NCBI GenBank assembly: GCA_002384055.1 | Contig: DGAU01000001.1 | Coordinates: 10,904 to 53,141, forward strand | DNA from: Flavobacteriaceae bacterium UBA4022 | Lineage (GTDB): Bacteria; Bacteroidota; Bacteroidia; Flavobacteriales; Flavobacteriaceae | Direction: 5' to 3' | Length of the DNA stretch: 42,238 nucleotides | Shown: in pieces, positions 1-8,736 of the stretch | Numbering within the stretch: position 1 is the first letter of the stretch | Layout of the letters: each line of letters opens with the position of its first letter | Notes under the pieces: generated by a model | What the model was told of the DNA's origin: nothing | The model's input: the letters and a program-made list of their open reading frames with translations, nothing else | The model's database searches: none | Made by a program: the position numbers and the translations under genes

Positions 1-1
1 T

Positions 2-1249
2 GATGGTGACCGCAACAAAAATGTGGAAGGCGGGCAAAAAAATAACAACCAACATAAAAATCAAAATCGTCCCGACCACAACAAAAACGGGAACCGTGAT
101 ACACGCAACCGTTATAAAGAGCCAGACTACGAATTTGATGGCATCATCGAAAGCGAAGGTGTTTTGGAAATCATGCAAGACGGTTATGGATTTTTGCGTT
201 CAAGTGACTACCATTACCTTTCTTCACCTGATGACATTTATGTATCACAAAGCCAAATCCGTTTATTTGGTCTTAAAACAGGTGATACGGTTTTGGGCGT
301 TGTGCGTCCTCCTAAAGAAGGCGAAAAATATTTCCCTTTAATTAAGGTAAATAAAATCAATGGGTTAAGTCCTAATGTAGTGCGCGACCGTGTCTCTTTT
401 GAGCACTTGACGCCATTATTTCCAAACGAAAAATTTAATTTGGCCGACAAGCAAAGTACGGTGTCTACACGTATCATTGATCTCTTTACCCCAATTGGTA
501 AAGGACAGCGTGGTATGATCGTAGCGCAACCCAAAACGGGTAAAACCATGCTCTTGAAAGAAATAGCCAATGCGATCGCAGCTAATCACCCAGAGGTTTA
601 TCAAATCATCCTATTGATTGACGAACGTCCAGAAGAGGTTACCGATATGCAGCGCAATGTAAAAGGAGAAGTTGTTGCTTCTACCTTTGACAAGGAGGCA
701 TCAGAGCACGTACGTGTGGCCAATATCGTTATTGACAAGGCTAAGCGTCTTGTAGAATGTGGGCATGATGTGGTAATCCTATTGGATTCCATCACACGCC
801 TGGCGCGTGCCTACAATGCCGTGCAACCTGCCAGTGGAAAGATCCTTTCTGGGGGTGTTGATGCCAATGCATTACATAAGCCTAAGCGTTTCTTTGGTGC
901 CGCGCGTAACATCGAAAATGGTGGTTCTTTAAGTATTATTGCAACTGCTTTGACCGAAACAGGATCCAAAATGGACGAAGTAATCTTTGAAGAATTTAAA
1001 GGAACCGGTAACATGGAACTCCTGTTAGACCGTAAAATTTCTAACCGAAGAATATTCCCTGCTATTGACTTGACCTCTTCATCAACGCGTCGTGACGACA
1101 TGTTATTGGATGAAAAAGTCATCCAACGCATGTGGGTAATGCGCAAATATCTTGCCGATATGAACCCTGTAGAAGCGATGGAATTCATTAACGACCGCAT
1201 CAAACAAACCCGTAATAATGAAGAGTTTTTGATCTCCATGAATGCGTAA
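2..1249 (+). CDS. rho: Transcription termination factor Rho (5' partial)
   Basis: Rho is a hexameric RNA-dependent ATPase helicase that ends transcription of untranslated RNA. The frame is open from base 2, so the true start lies upstream of the window. The visible N-terminus is rich in Asn, Arg, Asp and Lys, which fits the low-complexity insertion known in Bacteroidota Rho. It is followed by the OB-fold RNA-binding region (GYGFLR, then DDIYVS) and the RecA-like ATPase core with a Walker A of the form QPKTGKT near bases 528-550. The Walker B segment DVVILLDSITRLARAYN (about bases 767-818) and the Q/R-loop region follow. The C-terminus ends in a normal helical tail. A strong hairpin terminator lies just downstream. 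Identity is certain; only the 5' end is missing. Confidence 0.97.
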   Translation, partial: DGDRNKNVEGGQKNNNQHKNQNRPDHNKNGNRDTRNRYKEPDYEFDGIIESEGVLEIMQDGYGFLRSSDYHYLSSPDDIYVSQSQIRLFGLKTGDTVLGVVRPPKEGEKYFPLIKVNKINGLSPNVVRDRVSFEHLTPLFPNEKFNLADKQSTVSTRIIDLFTPIGKGQRGMIVAQPKTGKTMLLKEIANAIAANHPEVYQIILLIDERPEEVTDMQRNVKGEVVASTFDKEASEHVRVANIVIDKAKRLVECGHDVVILLDSITRLARAYNAVQPASGKILSGGVDANALHKPKRFFGAARNIENGGSLSIIATALTETGSKMDEVIFEEFKGTGNMELLLDRKISNRRIFPAIDLTSSSTRRDDMLLDEKVIQRMWVMRKYLADMNPVEAMEFINDRIKQTRNNEEFLISMNA

Positions 1250-1270
1250 GAAATCATACTTATAAATAAA

Positions 1271-1295
1271 AAAGGTGCTTTACGCACCTTTTTTT
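1271..1295 (+). terminator. Intrinsic terminator after rho
   Basis: GGTGC (1274-1278) pairs with GCACC (1284-1288) around a 5-nt loop. A-tract/T-tract pairing extends the stem, and a run of seven T follows. It lies 22 bp after the rho stop codon and separates rho from the M14 peptidase gene. Confidence 0.85.
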
Positions 1296-1348
1296 GTGCC
1301 CAATCCTTAGTACATTTAAACCAAGAAACGTCTTTTAAACCCACGCTT

Positions 1349-3127
1349 ATGGCTTTCCGCATTGCATTATTATTGAGTTTTATGACCTTGATTACACAAG
1401 GATGCCATGACAACCCCTCCAAAAATTCCAAGGGACATTACCTGACCCACTTTGAAGTATCCCAGGGTGAGCAAACCCCAACTTATGCGCAGGTCATAGC
1501 TTATTACCATAAGCTCGCAGAAGACTTTACCACCATTTCCATTTATCAAATGGGGCAAACCGATAGCGGCGAACCACTCCACTTGGTGGTTTATAAGGGA
1601 AAAGGCACAAAAAATATCGTGAATGATTCTTTGGGAGACTTGCCCTTTGTTCTGATCAACAACGGCATACACCCCGGCGAGAGCGATGGTATCGACGCCA
1701 GCATGATGCTTATGCGCGATCTGGCTCAAGGCAATCTTGCCACGCCAAATAATATAAGTATCGGCGTGATTCCTATCTATAATATTGGTGGTGCCCTCAA
1801 CCGTAATTCAGGCACCCGAACCAATCAAAATGGCCCCAAGGAATACGGATTCCGCGGTAATGCCCAAAATTTTGACCTCAATAGAGATTTCATCAAATCA
1901 GACACCAAAAATGCTATAGCTTTTGCCGAGATTTTCCATACAGTGAAGCCCTTTTGGTTTGTAGATACTCACGTGAGTAATGGCGCAGATTACCAATACA
2001 CCCTGACCCACTTGTTTACCCAACACAATAAACTCGGCGGTCCCTTGGGGGATTACGTTCACCAATCACTCATGCCTGATCTGGAAAACATGCTGGCAGC
2101 TCAAGATTGGCCGATCACGCCTTATGTGAATGTCTTTAATCAATCTCCCGAGTTTGGTTTTAACCAGTTTATTGATCATCCACGCTATTCTACAGGGTAT
2201 ACTACCCTATTTCATACCGCAGGCATGATGATCGAAACCCACATGTTGAAACCCTACAAACAGCGCGTTATGGCTACGTATGCCTTGTTGACTGACTTTA
2301 TAACTCTGGCCGATCAACACGTCGATGTCGTGGCACAATTGCGCCAAGAAACAACAAGTCGATTCCGCCCAGGACAGCGTTACGCAATGGATTGGACGCT
2401 CGATACCACAGCGCATACCACGCGATCATTCTTGGGTTTTGAAGCGGCCAAAAAACCCAGTGCCTTAACGGGCTTTGACCGTTTGTTCTTTGACCGAAAC
2501 AAGCCCTACAACCGAGAAATAGCTTACCAAGACACTTACCGATCAAAGAAGGAAGTCGTTATTCCTCATTCCTATATCATCCCCAAGACATATGACAAGG
2601 TTATCACTTTACTCAAGGCCAATGACATCCAGATGACCCAGTGGCCAAAATCCCAGACCATTGATGCGGAAGTCTATTACATAGACGACTATAAAACCAG
2701 CAAAAATCCATTTGAAGGCCATTATTTACATTCCGGAACCAAAGTCCGCAGCCAGAATCAATCTAACACCATCCAACAAGGTGATTGGGTCGTACCAACC
2801 GATCAGTGGGGTGTACGTTATTTGCTCGAAGTTCTAGAACCTGAGGCCATTGATTCATTTTTCAATTGGAATTTCTTTGATACTATTTTACAGCAAAAAG
2901 AAGGGTTTTCACCTTATGTATGGGAAGACTTAGCTCTAGAATTTTTGGAAAACCATCCAGAAATCAGACAAGCTTTTACGGATAAAAAAGCACAGGATCA
3001 AAGCTTTGCCGACAATTGGTATGCCCAGTTAGATTGGCTACACAAACAATCCATTCATTACGAGTCAGCCCACTTACGCTACCCCATTGTCAGAGTCATG
3101 AGCCAAATAAGTCTCGGGGAAGAGTGA
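1349..3127 (+). CDS. M14 family zinc carboxypeptidase, putative lipoprotein
   Basis: This is a 592-residue protein with an N-terminal hydrophobic segment ending in TQGC, a plausible though imperfect lipobox, so it is probably exported and lipid-anchored. The peptidase M14 metal site is visible: H108-P-G-E111 and a third ligand His208 (in DTH). A candidate catalytic Glu296 lies in MIETH. M14 enzymes remove C-terminal residues or act on peptidoglycan-type amide bonds; the actual substrate is not shown by the sequence. The C-terminal third has no motif I recognise. The gene is monocistronic, set off by the rho terminator upstream. A near-consensus -7 box (TACATTTA, 1311-1318) precedes it. Its 3' end overlaps the convergent NUDIX gene by 54 bp. 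Confidence 0.85.
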   Translation: MAFRIALLLSFMTLITQGCHDNPSKNSKGHYLTHFEVSQGEQTPTYAQVIAYYHKLAEDFTTISIYQMGQTDSGEPLHLVVYKGKGTKNIVNDSLGDLPFVLINNGIHPGESDGIDASMMLMRDLAQGNLATPNNISIGVIPIYNIGGALNRNSGTRTNQNGPKEYGFRGNAQNFDLNRDFIKSDTKNAIAFAEIFHTVKPFWFVDTHVSNGADYQYTLTHLFTQHNKLGGPLGDYVHQSLMPDLENMLAAQDWPITPYVNVFNQSPEFGFNQFIDHPRYSTGYTTLFHTAGMMIETHMLKPYKQRVMATYALLTDFITLADQHVDVVAQLRQETTSRFRPGQRYAMDWTLDTTAHTTRSFLGFEAAKKPSALTGFDRLFFDRNKPYNREIAYQDTYRSKKEVVIPHSYIIPKTYDKVITLLKANDIQMTQWPKSQTIDAEVYYIDDYKTSKNPFEGHYLHSGTKVRSQNQSNTIQQGDWVVPTDQWGVRYLLEVLEPEAIDSFFNWNFFDTILQQKEGFSPYVWEDLALEFLENHPEIRQAFTDKKAQDQSFADNWYAQLDWLHKQSIHYESAHLRYPIVRVMSQISLGEE

Positions 3128-3697
3128 CCTGATATTGGCGTAACTTTTGGTCAGCGCTTTTTTGGATTTCTTAAAGTTCTTCCATTTGGCTTTCTTGATC
3201 CCTTCTTTAATCTGGGGGGCTAGATCACCCTTGTAATCTGTGGTCATCGCATACCAATAGGTCACCTTGAGTCGAAATTCGCCTTTACGCTTAAACACGT
3301 GATAGGTTGTTTTTAAAAAGGACTTGATCACTAAGTCCCGAACACCTGTTTCTTCTTCAACTTCCCGGATTGCCGCGGCTTCATAATCCTCACCAGGCTC
3401 GACATGGCCCTTAGGTAGATCCCAACGCTTATTTCTGTAGATAAACAAAAGTTCGTTTTGTTCATTCTCTACCAACCCACCTGCAGCCACCACAAAGGGT
3501 ATTTTTTTCTTGAGGTACCGCTCTAGTTTTTCTACATTTTTGTGATAAAGATGGACATAACGCAATTCGCCATTATGAATTTTTTTGATCAATTGCTTGA
3601 ATTCTGCCATCTCTAGGGGAACCGTCGTGTAGGGGGCGCCCATTGATTTTTCTGAACTCAGAATAATCGCAATGTCTTTCACAAAAACTTTATACAT
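3074..3697 (-). CDS. NUDIX hydrolase
   Basis: This 207-residue protein carries a complete Nudix box, reading G-HVEPG-E-(7)-REVEEETG, the Mg2+-binding pyrophosphohydrolase motif. Before it is the usual strand AAGGLVEN and RWDLPKGH. Family members hydrolyse nucleoside diphosphate linked to another moiety; the substrate cannot be told from sequence. I place the start at the ATG at 3697 (MYKVFVKD) because the next ATG upstream, 3718, would run into pyrE. With this start only 7 bp separate the divergent start codons of NUDIX and pyrE. The last 18 or so residues lie antisense to the end of the M14 gene, beyond the segment KSYANIRSLF that I take as the usual family end. Confidence 0.85.
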   Translation of the reverse strand: MYKVFVKDIAIILSSEKSMGAPYTTVPLEMAEFKQLIKKIHNGELRYVHLYHKNVEKLERYLKKKIPFVVAAGGLVENEQNELLFIYRNKRWDLPKGHVEPGEDYEAAAIREVEEETGVRDLVIKSFLKTTYHVFKRKGEFRLKVTYWYAMTTDYKGDLAPQIKEGIKKAKWKNFKKSKKALTKSYANIRSLFPETYLAHDSDNGVA

Positions 3698-3700
3698 TTG
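3693..3700 (+). promoter_or_regulatory. -7 promoter element of pyrE
   Basis: TACATTTG is a perfect match to the Bacteroidota primary-sigma -7 consensus TAnnTTTG. It ends 4 bp before the pyrE ATG at 3705, so the transcript should be leaderless or nearly so. It also covers the start codon of the divergent NUDIX gene. I see no clear TTG at -33. Confidence 0.6.
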
Positions 3701-3704
3701 CAAA

Positions 3705-4346
3705 ATGGTTTTAAACAAAGAAACAGCGCAAAAGACAGCCGAACTTCTGCTGCAAATTAATGCAATTAAATTGCAACCACAAAACCCTTTTACATGGGCT
3801 TCAGGTTGGCAATCACCAATCTATTGCGACAACAGAATTACCTTATCGTATCCGCCCATTAGAAACTTCATCCGGGAACATATGGCCAGCCAAATAGAAA
3901 CCCTTTTCGGCAAGCCAGATGTCATCGCAGGTGTCGCCACAGGAGCTATTGGCATTGGGGCCTTAGTGGCCGATTACTTGAATCTTCCTTTTTGCTATGT
4001 TCGTCCTGAGGCCAAGTCTCACGGCCGATTAAATCAAATCGAAGGACTTTTGGCCGAAAACCAGAACGTCGTGGTGATCGAAGACCTTATTTCTACAGGA
4101 GGAAGCAGCCTTAAGGCTGTTGAAGCCTTGCGAGCAGCCAAAGCCAATGTCAAAGGAATGATGGCGATTTTCACTTATGGTTTTCCTGTGGCCGAAGCGA
4201 ATTTTAAGGCAGCTGATATACAACTCAACACCTTAAGCGATTATGCGCATCTTTTACTACAAGCCGAAAAAGCCAATTACATCACTGGGGAACAAGCCAA
4301 AATATTAGCCAACTGGAGAGAAGACCCCTCTACCTGGAAGCCATAA
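3705..4346 (+). CDS. pyrE: Orotate phosphoribosyltransferase
   Basis: PyrE joins orotate to PRPP to give orotidine 5'-phosphate, the fifth step of de novo pyrimidine synthesis in the cytoplasm. The 213-residue protein shows the family start (NPFTWASGWQSPIYCDNR split over the first 40 residues), the flexible-loop lysine region RPEAKSHG and the PRPP-binding signature VVVIEDLISTGGS. I chose the ATG at 3705, which gives the normal family N-terminus; an in-frame ATG at 3672 would lie upstream of the promoter box and inside NUDIX. An SRPBCC gene follows after 23 bp and is probably co-transcribed. Confidence 0.95.
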   Translation: MVLNKETAQKTAELLLQINAIKLQPQNPFTWASGWQSPIYCDNRITLSYPPIRNFIREHMASQIETLFGKPDVIAGVATGAIGIGALVADYLNLPFCYVRPEAKSHGRLNQIEGLLAENQNVVVIEDLISTGGSSLKAVEALRAAKANVKGMMAIFTYGFPVAEANFKAADIQLNTLSDYAHLLLQAEKANYITGEQAKILANWREDPSTWKP

Positions 4347-4369
4347 CACCTCTTTAACAACACATTCTC

Positions 4370-4762
4370 ATGGAAATCAAAGGAGATAAAGTCGTCATCA
4401 ACAAAAGCGCAGAAGCCGTTTTTGATTTTTTGAACCAGGTCGAAAACTTCGAGCAACTCATGCCCGAGTCGATCAGCAAGTTTGAAGTATTGGGGCCCAA
4501 CGCCTTCTTGTTTGCCCTTAAAGGCATGCCCGAGATTGCACTAGAAACCAAATCTTCGGTGCGCCCTACCCAGTTGGTCCTTGGCGCCAAAAGCGATAAA
4601 CTTCCCTTTAATTTGACTGGTGATTTAACCCCGAGTGGCGATAATAGTTGCCAAATCGAATTGTGTTTCTCAGGAGACTTCAACCCCATGATGGCCATGA
4701 TGATCAAGGGCCCGATCACAAAGTTCATTGAAACCCTCACCACGAACCTTCAGAAGATTTAG
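4370..4762 (+). CDS. SRPBCC (START-like) domain protein
   Basis: This 130-residue protein has the helix-grip layout of small SRPBCC proteins: an N-terminal strand KVVINKSAEAVFDFL, then NFEQLMPE, alternating beta strands, and a long amphipathic C-terminal helix starting near PMMAMMIKGP. Such proteins bind hydrophobic ligands in a deep pocket, and no ligand can be named here. It has no signal peptide and is presumably cytoplasmic. It follows pyrE by 23 bp, and its end overlaps the convergent birA gene by 4 bp. Confidence 0.75.
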   Translation: MEIKGDKVVINKSAEAVFDFLNQVENFEQLMPESISKFEVLGPNAFLFALKGMPEIALETKSSVRPTQLVLGAKSDKLPFNLTGDLTPSGDNSCQIELCFSGDFNPMMAMMIKGPITKFIETLTTNLQKI

Positions 4763-5487
4763 TCTAAAAAGACTATGGTTTTTAAGTCAAAAGATTGGAC
4801 CTGTTGTGTCTGATCCTCTATTTGAAGGAGACCTTCTTGGCTGACCCCCCTGATTGTGCCCTCAAATTGACGTCCCGTATCGGTCATAAATTGCGCGCTT
4901 TCCCCTTTGCGATAGAGTCGTGTTTCATAGCGCTCTTTATCATTGGCAAATTCGGCCGTATCGAGGACCGCTAATTCCTTCATGATTTCTTGATATATTG
5001 CCTTCTTGAGTGCGGAGATATCACTTATTTTCTGCGTCGCCAGGAAAAGTGAACTCGCTTTGGGCAAATCGGTCATTGATTCATTATTGACATTGAGCCC
5101 TAAGCCAATAACAGAACTTTTCAAATGTCCTTGATATAAATTTTCGATTAATATACCTGCGATCTTCAGACCGTCTGACATTATGTCGTTAGGCCATTTG
5201 ATTTGCAAATCCGGAACACCCCACCGATCCAGCACCTGGATAATCGCGATGGAAACACGCATCTGCACCTGAAATGGATAGATATGTTTTGCCCCATCAA
5301 ACTGTTTTAAGATACTTATAGCCAGACTATTATCCACTTCAAAATACCACGAAGATCCGCGTTGTCCTTTCCCTTTGGTTTGGTGGTCTGTAGAGACCAT
5401 GGTACCATCGGTTACCGGCAAACGACGCATCATTTGTTTCAAATAGTCGTTGGTCGACTCAGTGGCATCAATTTTGATTTCAATCAA
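4759..5487 (-). CDS. birA: Biotin--[acetyl-CoA-carboxylase] ligase
   Basis: This enzyme activates biotin with ATP and transfers it to the carboxyl-carrier lysine of biotin-dependent carboxylases. The 242-residue protein has the BPL/LplA catalytic signatures: ESTNDYL near the N-terminus, GKGQRGSSW (the biotinyl-AMP loop), the catalytic KWPNDI, and AGILIEN. There is a short C-terminal SH3-like domain. It has no N-terminal helix-turn-helix, so it is the monofunctional ligase type and not a repressor. The start is a TTG at 5487: the frame upstream meets a stop within about a dozen codons and contains no ATG or GTG. Confidence 0.93.
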   Translation of the reverse strand: MIEIKIDATESTNDYLKQMMRRLPVTDGTMVSTDHQTKGKGQRGSSWYFEVDNSLAISILKQFDGAKHIYPFQVQMRVSIAIIQVLDRWGVPDLQIKWPNDIMSDGLKIAGILIENLYQGHLKSSVIGLGLNVNNESMTDLPKASSLFLATQKISDISALKKAIYQEIMKELAVLDTAEFANDKERYETRLYRKGESAQFMTDTGRQFEGTIRGVSQEGLLQIEDQTQQVQSFDLKTIVFLD

Positions 5488-5545
5488 GCGATAATATTTG
5501 ACGTGAATCTAGGGATCTATGTCCGTTCAAGAAGTAAAAAAGTAA

Positions 5546-5553
5546 TAAATTTG
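5546..5553 (+). promoter_or_regulatory. -7 promoter element of rsfS
   Basis: TAAATTTG matches TAnnTTTG exactly. It lies 17 bp before the rsfS ATG in the divergent birA-rsfS gap and could start the rsfS-ftsH transcript. Confidence 0.55.
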
Positions 5554-5570
5554 CACAAATCAAAAACTTA

Positions 5571-5942
5571 ATGCAAAAAAAACAAACAGGGGCCGATTTA
5601 ATTGTCTCCGATGTCATCAAAGGTATCGAAGAAGTTAAAGGTCAAGACATACAAATTTTAGATTTACGCGCGGTCGAGAACTCCGTTTGTGACTATTTTG
5701 TAATTTGTAGCGGATCATCGAATACTCAGGTCAGTGCGATCGCCAGTTCGGTGCAAAAATTAGTCAGCAAGAGCCTCAAAGAAAAGCCTTGGCATGTCGA
5801 AGGAAGTGCTAATGCCGAATGGATCCTTATGGACTATGTCCATGTGGTCGTGCATGTCTTTCAAAAACAAATTAGAGAATTTTACGATATAGAAGGACTC
5901 TGGGCTGATGCCAAGATCGTTACCATCGAAACCACATACTAA
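5571..5942 (+). CDS. rsfS: Ribosome silencing factor RsfS (Iojap family)
   Basis: RsfS binds ribosomal protein L14 and blocks joining of the 30S and 50S subunits, lowering translation when nutrients are short. The 123-residue protein has the family core: DIQILDLR, CDYFVICSGSS, KPWHVEGSANAEWILMDY (with the conserved W and D) and HVVVHVFQ, ending in the usual LWADAK segment. It begins with ATG 17 bp after a perfect -7 box. ftsH starts 16 bp after its stop, so the two are probably co-transcribed, an arrangement I recall as common in Flavobacteriia. Confidence 0.95.
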   Translation: MQKKQTGADLIVSDVIKGIEEVKGQDIQILDLRAVENSVCDYFVICSGSSNTQVSAIASSVQKLVSKSLKEKPWHVEGSANAEWILMDYVHVVVHVFQKQIREFYDIEGLWADAKIVTIETTY

Positions 5943-5958
5943 AACAGTCAACGAGCCC

Positions 5959-7974
5959 ATGGCAAAAGAACAAAAACCTGATTTGAAAAAACCTAAGATC
6001 AATTCTTATTATATTTATATAGCCATATTCCTCATGTTCATTGGTTTGAACTTTTTTGGTGGCGGTAATCTATCCGAGCCCATCCGCACCTCACAAATTG
6101 AGTTCGAAAACTACCTAAAAAATGGCGATGTTGAGAAAGTTGAGATCATCAACAAGAAAATGGCGCGCATTTATCTGACCGCCGAAGCACAGCAACAATC
6201 CGTACATGCCAGTAAAACAAAAGACCGACTACTTAAACCTGGAACCAACGACCCGACTTATCAATTCGAATTTGGGGATCTTCAGAATTTTGAAAATAAC
6301 ATCAATATCATCAAGCAATCAAATGGGCTAAATACCAAAATTGTTTGGAATACAGAAACGAATATTTGGGCCGAATTCCTCCCCTCTATTCTTTTCTTTG
6401 CTGTGATTATTGGGGTATGGGTTTTCATCATGCGCCGCATGTCATCGGGTGCTGGAGGAGGCGCTGGGGGCCAGCTATTTAATATCGGAAAGTCCAAAGC
6501 CAAATTATTTGACGAAAAAACAGATGTCAAAACAACTTTCAAGGATGTCGCTGGACTCGAAGGAGCCAAAGAAGAAGTCCAAGAGATTGTTGACTTCTTG
6601 AAACACCCAGAAAAATACACCGCTCTTGGTGGCAAGATTCCTAAAGGCGCATTGCTGGTAGGGCCTCCTGGAACTGGTAAAACATTATTGGCCAAAGCCG
6701 TTGCCGGCGAAGCCAAAGTCCCCTTTTTCTCTTTGTCCGGATCTGATTTTGTCGAGATGTTTGTAGGGGTTGGTGCTTCGAGAGTACGCGATTTGTTCAA
6801 GCAAGCCAAAGAGAAGTCCCCCGCGATTATTTTTATTGACGAAATAGACGCCATTGGCCGTGCCCGTGGAAAGAATAATTTTTCTGGATCAAATGACGAG
6901 CGTGAAAACACCTTGAACCAATTATTGACAGAGATGGACGGGTTTGGCACAAATACCAACGTTATCGTCATTGCGGCGACAAACCGTGCTGATGTATTGG
7001 ATAAAGCCCTGATGCGTGCAGGTCGTTTCGACCGACAGATTTATGTGGACCTGCCCGATGTGCGGGAACGTAAAGAAATTTTTGACGTACACCTGCGCCC
7101 AATTGTCAAAGACGAAACGGTAGATATGGATTTTCTAGCCAAACAAACCCCTGGTTTTTCTGGCGCAGACATTGCCAATGTATGTAATGAGGCAGCACTT
7201 ATCGCAGCACGTCAGGAGAAAAAACAAGTGGGACGTCAGGATTTTCTTGATGCTGTAGACCGTATTGTTGGTGGACTAGAAAAGAAAAATAAAATCATTA
7301 CAGCCGACGAAAAGAAAGCCGTTGCCTTCCATGAAGCAGGGCATGCCACAGTGAGCTGGATGCTCGAATACGCGGCGCCACTGGTCAAAGTAACGATAGT
7401 TCCTAGAGGTCAATCTCTGGGCGCTGCTTGGTATTTACCTGAAGAGCGTCTCATCATTCGACCAGATCAAATGCTAGACGAAATGTGCGCTACAATGGGT
7501 GGACGTGCTGCGGAAAAAGTGATTTTTAACAAAATCTCTACAGGTGCTTTAAGTGATTTAGAAAAAGTGACCAAACAGGCAAGGGCTATGGTTACTATTT
7601 ATGGCTTAAGCGAAGAAGTTGGAAATATAACCTATTATGACTCTTCGGGGCAGTCCGAATATAATTTCAATAAGCCCTATAGCGAAAAGACCGCCGAATT
7701 GATTGATCAAGAGATTTCTAAAATTATAGAAGGACAGTACTTGCGGGCGATTGCTATTTTGGAAGAGCACAAAGACAAATTAACCCTATTGGCCCATGAG
7801 CTATTGGAGAAAGAGGTGATCTTTAAAGAAAGTTTGGAGCGTATTTTTGGCAAAAGACCTTTTGCCACTCCAGAATTAGCCCATAGTATTTCGGACCAAA
7901 AAACGCAAGACTCAGAAAATCAGGAAGCTGAGCAGGTAACAGAAGAGAGTACCTCTACTTCTGAACAAGAATAG
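5959..7974 (+). CDS. ftsH: ATP-dependent zinc metalloprotease FtsH
   Basis: FtsH is the membrane-anchored AAA+ protease that extracts and degrades damaged membrane proteins and short-lived regulators. The protein has 671 residues. It shows an N-terminal transmembrane helix (about residues 15-33), a periplasmic domain, and a second helix around IWAEFLPSILFFAVIIG. A Gly-rich linker is followed by the AAA domain with Walker A GPPGTGKT at 235-242, Walker B IIFIDEIDAIG and the second region of homology (ATNRADVLD, GRFDR). The zinc site HEAGH is at 458-462, with a third acidic ligand near TGALSDLE. The tail is Glu/Gln/Ser-rich and disordered. I use the ATG at 5959 (MAKEQKPD); an in-frame ATG at 5908 lies inside rsfS and is unlikely. 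Confidence 0.98.
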   Translation: MAKEQKPDLKKPKINSYYIYIAIFLMFIGLNFFGGGNLSEPIRTSQIEFENYLKNGDVEKVEIINKKMARIYLTAEAQQQSVHASKTKDRLLKPGTNDPTYQFEFGDLQNFENNINIIKQSNGLNTKIVWNTETNIWAEFLPSILFFAVIIGVWVFIMRRMSSGAGGGAGGQLFNIGKSKAKLFDEKTDVKTTFKDVAGLEGAKEEVQEIVDFLKHPEKYTALGGKIPKGALLVGPPGTGKTLLAKAVAGEAKVPFFSLSGSDFVEMFVGVGASRVRDLFKQAKEKSPAIIFIDEIDAIGRARGKNNFSGSNDERENTLNQLLTEMDGFGTNTNVIVIAATNRADVLDKALMRAGRFDRQIYVDLPDVRERKEIFDVHLRPIVKDETVDMDFLAKQTPGFSGADIANVCNEAALIAARQEKKQVGRQDFLDAVDRIVGGLEKKNKIITADEKKAVAFHEAGHATVSWMLEYAAPLVKVTIVPRGQSLGAAWYLPEERLIIRPDQMLDEMCATMGGRAAEKVIFNKISTGALSDLEKVTKQARAMVTIYGLSEEVGNITYYDSSGQSEYNFNKPYSEKTAELIDQEISKIIEGQYLRAIAILEEHKDKLTLLAHELLEKEVIFKESLERIFGKRPFATPELAHSISDQKTQDSENQEAEQVTEESTSTSEQE

Positions 7975-8018
7975 GGATAAACTTTACACTAATACCGGAG
8001 TACTTTATCAAGATTTTA

Positions 8019-8026
8019 TATCTTTG
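8019..8026 (+). promoter_or_regulatory. -7 promoter element before the LUD gene
   Basis: TATCTTTG matches TAnnTTTG exactly and sits 30 bp before the ATG at 8057. It suggests that the LUD gene has its own promoter besides read-through from ftsH. Confidence 0.55.
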
Positions 8027-8056
8027 AGAGGTACACCAAACTCCTCGTATTCAGTC

Positions 8057-8659
8057 ATGAGTCTATTCAAAAGACTACTCGGAAAAAAAACCACATCAGA
8101 CCCAAATCCCGATGATCCCGGGCACAGTAAGTATTTTCCCGAAAATGGTCTTCCCGTAGACGAAAAATTCACCCGCAAATTCAGTAAAAATGGCGGGAAA
8201 TTTCTCTATTGCGAAAATTGGGAAGAAATCGAACAGGCATTTGACAACATTCTTCTAGAAAATGACTGGTATGAGCAAGATGTATGGTGCATGGATGATT
8301 CCCTCGAAGAAAAATTTCAGGGCTACAATTTAAAATTCAATAAGACAGACGACCCCTGTTTTGCCTTTTCGCGCTGCGAATCTCTAGTCGCTGCAAACGG
8401 AGCCATATTGCTTTGTTCTAATCAGATCAAAGAAAAAAAATTAAACGAACTCCCCACAAATATTGTCGTCTTTGCCACCACGAGCCAACTCGTAGAAACC
8501 ATTAGTGAAGGATTGCGATTGATCAAAAGCAAGAGCGACAAATTCATCCCTTCCAACATCACGACCATACAGGATTTCGAATCCGACGAGGAAAAAGATT
8601 TTATGAGTTATGGAAGTAGTACAAAAAACTTATATTTGTTGCTTTTAGAAGACCTATAG
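8057..8659 (+). CDS. LUD domain (LutC/YkgG-like) protein
   Basis: This is a 200-residue cytoplasmic protein with the LutC-like fold pattern in its second half: FAFSRCESLVAANGAILL, then LPTNIVVFATTSQLV, and a C-terminal strand KNLYLLLLEDL. LUD proteins include the lactate-utilisation subunits LutB and LutC, but no lutA or lutB partner is adjacent, and the protein lies between ftsH and cdsA. A role in lactate oxidation is therefore only a family-level guess. I use the ATG at 8057 (MSLFKRLLGKK). A TTG 33 bp upstream is the end of a promoter box, not a start. Confidence 0.7.
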   Translation: MSLFKRLLGKKTTSDPNPDDPGHSKYFPENGLPVDEKFTRKFSKNGGKFLYCENWEEIEQAFDNILLENDWYEQDVWCMDDSLEEKFQGYNLKFNKTDDPCFAFSRCESLVAANGAILLCSNQIKEKKLNELPTNIVVFATTSQLVETISEGLRLIKSKSDKFIPSNITTIQDFESDEEKDFMSYGSSTKNLYLLLLEDL

Positions 8660-8736
8660 ATACCTTGCCAAGTCCTAGCGCACGGCAAAGATGAGCTATA
8701 TGTCAAGGCCTTTTAAACAACCAACCTAAGCATTGC

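Noticed and set aside
811..1431. 206-codon open frame antisense to rho
   Set aside because: It lies opposite the conserved Rho ATPase core and has no family resemblance; an ordinary shadow frame.
6282..6971. 229-codon open frame antisense to ftsH
   Set aside because: Shadow of the AAA domain coding sequence; repetitive Pro/Ser/Ala composition and no recognisable domain.
8024..8056. TTG start giving an 11-residue longer LUD protein (similar TTG starts at 16219 and 38201)
   Set aside because: In all three cases the TTG is the end of a perfect TAnnTTTG promoter box, so it would not be in the mRNA; an ATG with a sensible N-terminus lies downstream.
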